Assembly (NCBI GenBank): GCA_014898425.1
Contig: RCSZ01000002.1
Location: forward strand, 1,488,001-1,552,000
Reading direction: 5' to 3'
Length of the DNA: 64,000 nt
From: Botryotinia globosa
Taxonomy: Eukaryota > Ascomycota > Leotiomycetes > Helotiales > Sclerotiniaceae
The position numbers and the translations under genes were made by a program. Numbering within the stretch: the first letter of the stretch is position 1; each line of letters begins with the position of its first letter. Under the pieces are notes generated by a model. That model ran no database searches and was not told the origin of the DNA. It saw only the letters and a list, made by a program, of their open reading frames with translations. Shown here piece by piece: positions 59,700 through 64,000 of the stretch.

Positions 59700-60124
59700 T
59701 TATAGCACCCGTTGTTTAGAAAAATCCCGAAGCTATCTGTATAGTGGTGGTGGTTATGTTCTTTAACACCCGTGGCTTAGAAAAACCCCAAAGCTATCTG
59801 TATGGTGGTGGTGGTTACGTTCTTTAGCACCTGTTGTTTTGAAAAACCCTGAAGCTGTATAGTGGTGGTGGTTATGTTCTTTAACATCTGTTGCTTGGAA
59901 AAACCCCGAAGCTATCTGTATAGTGATGGTGGTTACGTTCTTTAGCACCTGTTGTTTAGAAAAACCCTGAAGCTGTATAGTGGTGGTGGTTATGTTCTTT
60001 AACACCTGTTGCTTAGAAAAACCCCAAAACTATCTGTATAGTGGTGGTGGTTATGTTCTTTAGCCCCTGTTGTTTGGAAAACCCCCGAAACTATCTGTAT
60101 AGTGGTGGTGGTTATGTTCTTTAG
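59700..60124. repeat. 57-61 bp minisatellite with alternating subunits
   Basis: Seven tandem copies of a unit containing TGTTGTTTAGAAAAACCC, CTGTATAGTGGTGGTGGTTA and a TTCTTTA(G/A)CACC joint. Copies alternate between an A type (TTTAGCACC...TGTTGTTT) and a B type (TTTAACACC...TGTTGCTT). Copies 3 and 5 share the same 4-bp deletion (ATCT missing before GTATAG), so the array appears to have grown as dimers. Confidence 0.9.
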
Positions 60125-60228
60125 CATATACTATTGTGAATAGCTTTAACACAACTCACAGATTAGCTATCATCGGTCAATCATACGTCTCATTGCATTC
60201 CAAGAACCACGACTGGTTTAAATCCGGC

Positions 60229-61919
60229 ATGGTTGCAAAAGTTAGTGGTTTTTCAATATAATCGCTGTTTAACTATATCTGTTGCTAATTAAACTACGGA
60301 AGTAGGACATCTTGGTTCCGATCAAGGGACTTCAGCTACAAGAACCACCTCTCCTCCGCGAGAGAGTGTTTGTAAAATGGAAGGATTCATTATCAGACGA
60401 AACTTTCACGTTAGGCTCTTGCTCGCATCAGAACAAGCAGAATCTCAACTTTCTTATGACAGCAAGCTCTGATTCAGACGGGCATATTCATATCTATTTT
60501 TCCCTCAAAGTATCTATCAGGCAATCTTGTACGCGAAAGCAAATGGAGATGCTGTTTGTTGTTCCTCCGGACGCCAACTTGACAGGTTCCTTTACACCTC
60601 TTCTGGCATCAGGCATTGATGATTTATCTTTCCTCGACGCTTCTGCCCTTCACCAAGCTGGAATAAGCAAATCAGGACTTGTCATGCGTGTAGAATTCCA
60701 CCTGACTACGAGCGGTTTTGTCGTTATGAATAAACGGAAGAAGACTCCTGGGAACATCACTCCCAAAGATGGTACCTCAAGCGATTTGATCGAAAGACTC
60801 GAATCTCTATCCAAAACGAAGATCTTCAGTGTATACATCAGCCCAAGTACTTATGCGCAGGTGAATTTCAAAAAGCTTCACGCGGATTTAATTACCGCCA
60901 AACGCAAAATTAACGTGAAGGAAATGTACGTCCAACAAGGAGCTATGTTAGTGGAATGGAGTATGTTTGGATCTCCAAATCGATATGACACATTGCCTCC
61001 ACAAGACACATTACCGCCGCCATACACCAAAAGCCCTGCACCATTACTACCGGAAGTGCAGGTGCCTCGGTCGCCACCAGTCATGCTCAAGGATGGATCG
61101 CTATCAATTGATACTATCGAAGTGGTAATTGCCGAGACACCGACTCAAACTCCAGTAAGCCCAAATCCCACGCCGGTAATGCATGGCATCTTTTCTAGCG
61201 TTGAAGAGTCGTCTGACAGCGAACCGAACTTGAACGATTTTGAAGAGGACTCGAGATACATTACAACAGACTTCGACGTGTGCTCGGATGAAGAATCCCT
61301 CGCTAAATTGAATTCTCGAGAACTAAGTCAGCCATCTACGTCCCCATGCGACTTAGCAATCTTGAATGGGCTTCAGGCGAAACTGATTGAGTGGTTGAAA
61401 GGAGCAATGAAGCAAAATCCAAATGTATACAAGCACAAAAGTTTAGCTGGAAAGCTATCACTTCTTGGTTATTATATCCGTGCATCTAATGCTGAAGGAT
61501 TTAATGTTACTAGACTCTGGTGTTCTGCGATATTCTTCTGCGATCCCCTTGATTCCATCGACGCTCCCGAGACTCCCAAGTCATATCACCAGAGTAACAA
61601 ACATCCTGTCTCACAGATGTTCGACCTGATTGAGTGGGCTAATACGTTTCGCTATGGCGCTGAGTTCAATTCGCCGCTGGTGGACGATTTTGTGAAGCTA
61701 GGTAGAGCTGCTCGCTCCTTTATCGCATCTCGGACGCAGCAGAACGAAGAGAATTTTGATAACCAGAAAAGTTTTTGCGTGGCTCGTATATTGACTGCAT
61801 TTGGCACATCGGATATTGGTGAAAAGAAGCGCAAGGCTGTTTCTGGAAAAGAGCGTAATTTCTTAGAAACTCCTATTAATGAGTTATCTAAGCGAGCCAG
61901 AATATTAAATGAAAGATGA
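60229..61919 (+). CDS. Protein of unknown function (541 aa) in transposon-rich context
   Basis: The main exon 60306-61919 is open for 537 codons but has no ATG near its 5' end. A tiny first exon at 60229-60240 (ATG GTT GCA AAA) followed by a 65-nt intron (GTTAGT, branch GCTAATTA, acceptor GTAG) joins in phase 0 and gives 541 residues. This start is my proposal. The N-terminal half looks like a folded domain with alternating strands (HIHIYFSLKVSIRQSC, MEMLFVVPPDANL, LVMRVEFHLTT). The middle (about 225-345) is Pro/Ser/Thr- and acid-rich linker containing DTLPPQDTLPPPYTKSP. The C-terminal part (about 350-520) is predicted helical (LQAKLIEWLKGAMKQ, KLSLLGYYIRASNAEGF), ending in a basic patch (KKRKA, KRARIL) that could be a nuclear signal. 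No catalytic motif is seen. I have a general impression of related uncharacterised, often expanded ascomycete proteins but cannot name the family. Confidence 0.7.
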
Positions 61920-62995
61920 TTCCAATCAAATTCATGCGTTCACTCATCCCAAAATCGCCGATGTATCTTCAGAAATGAGTGATGGTTTTTGACACTCAAA
62001 CAAATTATTCTAAATAGAACTAGAAAAGAAAATGCCAAGTACAATAATTATAAGGGTTTAGATCACCAGTCAGTACATGGATTGATGACATAATTTTTAC
62101 TTTTCAATTTTTTTTACCAAATTCATTTTTCAATTGTTTGATATCAATTTTCAAAATTTGATTATTATATTTCTAATAAATAATTATCACAATTTCTGAA
62201 ATATACAAATTGAAATATCAGGAAATATTTCCAAATCAATTTTCTTGGTGTCCCGTCAATCCGTACATCCACTTGTGACTAGAAACTGATACAAAACAAA
62301 CCTTGCTGCTATTGAGAATCACTATGGTTACATCTCTCAATCAAATTCATATTCTCTATAAGATAGGATACCTTGTTAGTATATTAGGCTTGCTCAGGTT
62401 CTCGTCATCAGATAATCTGTTCCTAACTTTTGAATCCAATTAATATACTGTGTATTTAAGAAATGAACCTGCTGACTCAACACGCTTATTTTCTTAATGG
62501 AGCAACGCAAGCTGACGCAGTTCAAACTGTTGGTCCCGCTGTCGAGATGAAGCAATCGTTCAGATCCACACCTTGCCGTGTTCCGGCTCTCCACCGATAA
62601 CTTACTAAAATATAACATAACGATTTGCCTCCCATCTCATCAGCGTCTGTAGAAGTTCAGAGTATAATCTTAATTTAAACTAAATGTTGGGCGTCGTGTG
62701 ACACAAGGACTTAGGGTTAGATAAAAGTACCCTACCGCATTAAAATATCAATCCATTCCACAAACCAACTCTCAGTATGTATCCCTTTGTGTGTCGGCTT
62801 ATCATCTCTATTGTAACCATGAATTCTATGCACGCAAAAGGGCAAAGAAAAGGTCCGCCAACTCGTCGAGACGTGAAAAAAAAGAATTATATTGATTGAT
62901 GCTAGAAAGCGCATGATCTAGGGTATCTTCTAATTATAACGATTAATCTAAAAATTCTTGGCGACTTGAAAAAAAAAGTATACTCGATCGCTTGA
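61920..62995. other. Intergenic with an AT-rich patch that may be a RIP-damaged TIR element
   Basis: Between 62076 and 62263 the sequence is very AT-rich and ends in related inverted motifs (TACATGGATTGATG at the left; TACGGATTGACGGG reversed at the right), each next to TA. The repeats align only with small gaps, so this is weak. The remainder shows no gene; the last 300 bp are the 3' flank of the amylase gene. Confidence 0.4.
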
Positions 62996-64000
62996 TCATC
63001 TAGCCGCATAAAATATAGACCACGGAGATGAACTCTCCTGAACGCTCGGCATCAATATCTTGGCTCCCGCCTGTTCCGCAACCGGATCTTTTTCGCTAAG
63101 TATAATATCTGCGGTACTGACCGATTCACCATATGGCCAATCGGTGATTTCAGCGGCAGTTTTGGAGGAAGAGGAGGCACAAAACATCTTGGAGAATAAT
63201 TTGGATATGGCGTTCTGAGCTGGTGGTAAAATATTATCACAGAGGTTCTCTGCTAGACCAAGAGGGAGAAAAATTCGAGGTTCTCCAGATATTATGATGA
63301 TATTCGTCGATCGTTTGACTCTGAAAGATTCTCCCGTGAGAATGTCGACTAATATGGTACCATTTTTGAACATGGTAGGTATGGAGATGTTTTTGGATCT
63401 GGCCTGGCTACCTAGGTTGGTCAGCACCATGAGCACGGGGCCCTTCTGCGTAGCAGCAACATTGTCTTCAACGTAAAGTTTTGTGGTTAGATGTGTACCA
63501 AATCCTGCATCCCAGCCCAGCTTTCTAATCTGGTTCAATCGTGCGATGTATTGGTATAACGGTGTTATTTTATAATCGGATGTCCACATCAGCTCTCGCG
63601 AGCCTGGATCACCATCTCCAGAATAAGATTGCTCTTGTCCATAGTAAACAATTGGCACACCATCAGTGAGTAGAGTCCATGCCATAGCATTCTTTACAAC
63701 AGCTAAATCCGCGTTGGTGTCGCTGGTAAACCGTGGCATATCATGATTCTCCATAAAAGTTGACATTTGCTGCGTGTCGCGGAATTTCGATCGATATGCT
63801 GGAGTGAGGAGGTTGGTCAGCTCATACATGCTTCCACCATCTCTATTAAAGGCTCTCTTTAAAGGATAATATGTCCCGTAGTCTAGAAGGCCTCCAACAT
63901 AAGGTTGATATGAGCTTAAGTAGTCGGGATCACCTGACAATACCTCACCCACCGACCAGACCCCAGCAGCCCTAATAAAATCGGGCCAGAAATTCTTCCT
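62996..64000 (-). CDS. Alpha-amylase (GH13), 3' portion; continues beyond the window
   Basis: The minus-strand frame is open from the TGA at 62996-62998 to the end of the window and reads WPDFIRAAGVWSVGEVLSGD at its upstream edge, so the start is outside. GEVLSGDP holds the catalytic general acid Glu, and FMENHDMPRF holds the third catalytic Asp of the GH13 barrel, corresponding to Glu230 and Asp297 of Aspergillus oryzae TAKA-amylase. GVPIVYYGQEQSYSGDGDP and RELMW also match. The domain C region follows. The protein then runs on for about 80 residues (SKLFSKMFCASSSSK to SIFYAAR) without a GPI signal or starch-binding domain, longer than simple secreted amylases. No lesion is seen in the visible part. 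It hydrolyses alpha-1,4-glucan; location depends on the unseen N-terminus. Confidence 0.9.
   Translation of the reverse strand, partial: RKNFWPDFIRAAGVWSVGEVLSGDPDYLSSYQPYVGGLLDYGTYYPLKRAFNRDGGSMYELTNLLTPAYRSKFRDTQQMSTFMENHDMPRFTSDTNADLAVVKNAMAWTLLTDGVPIVYYGQEQSYSGDGDPGSRELMWTSDYKITPLYQYIARLNQIRKLGWDAGFGTHLTTKLYVEDNVAATQKGPVLMVLTNLGSQARSKNISIPTMFKNGTILVDILTGESFRVKRSTNIIIISGEPRIFLPLGLAENLCDNILPPAQNAISKLFSKMFCASSSSKTAAEITDWPYGESVSTADIILSEKDPVAEQAGAKILMPSVQESSSPWSIFYAAR

Noticed and set aside
59402..60005. Frames crossing the tandem repeats at 59.4-60.1 kb on both strands
   Set aside because: Periodic peptides follow the repeat unit exactly; no independent coding signal.
1..64000. tRNA genes, rRNA genes and CRISPR arrays
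   Set aside because: I scanned by eye for B-box-like GGTTCGANTCC and paired cloverleaf arms and saw no convincing candidate; a tRNAscan-type search would be needed to exclude tRNAs. The tandem arrays lack the spacer pattern of CRISPR, and the genome is eukaryotic.

Overview
This window looks like nuclear DNA of a filamentous ascomycete (Pezizomycotina). The coding genes carry short introns (about 47-75 nt) with GTAAGT/GTATGT-type donors and CTAAC/CTGAC-type branch points. The gene content is typically fungal: Atg15, Paf1, Rer1, a VPS9 exchange factor, a PL1 pectate lyase, an AA9 monooxygenase relic and a GH13 amylase. Mobile elements are extremely AT-rich and differ from their own duplicates almost only by transitions, which is the mark of repeat-induced point mutation (RIP). 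A plant-associated Leotiomycete (Botrytis/Sclerotinia-like) is my best guess, but that is inference.

Region 1-16.1 kb is a gene-poor block of ordinary base composition, packed with microsatellites. It contains one convincing ORF (8282-9115), a conserved-looking acidic protein of unknown function. Region 16.1-28.7 kb holds two divergently oriented paralogues for cysteine-rich, single-pass membrane proteins (16135-17823 minus; 27232-28677 plus). Between them lie a degenerate, probably mitochondrial ketopantoate-reductase-like gene and a broken AA9 lytic polysaccharide monooxygenase gene.

Region 30.6-46.8 kb is a normal housekeeping neighbourhood: VPS9-domain protein and Atg15 lipase (divergent), Paf1, Rer1 and mitochondrial enoyl-CoA hydratase (divergent), then a secreted pectate lyase. 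It is interrupted by a 3.3-kb segment bounded by inverted repeats, with a mutated aminoglycoside-phosphotransferase-like kinase gene inside, and by a 362-bp TA-flanked element.

Region 48.1-58.9 kb is dominated by RIP-damaged transposons: a nested pair of TIR elements, an SGNH hydrolase gene, another TIR element, and a complete 6.7-kb LTR retrotransposon with 142-bp LTRs and a 5-bp AAAAG target duplication. After it comes a decayed methyltransferase gene apparently split by a LINE endonuclease fragment. Region 59.4-64 kb has two families of tandem repeats, one with an alternating higher-order structure. These sit directly upstream of a 541-aa protein of unknown function. The window ends inside an alpha-amylase gene.

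The genes do not form one obvious pathway. Their shared theme is secretion, membrane traffic and vacuolar turnover (Rer1, VPS9, Atg15) beside plant-polymer enzymes (pectate lyase, AA9 relic, amylase). Intron boundaries and translations were worked out by eye and should be checked against RNA data.
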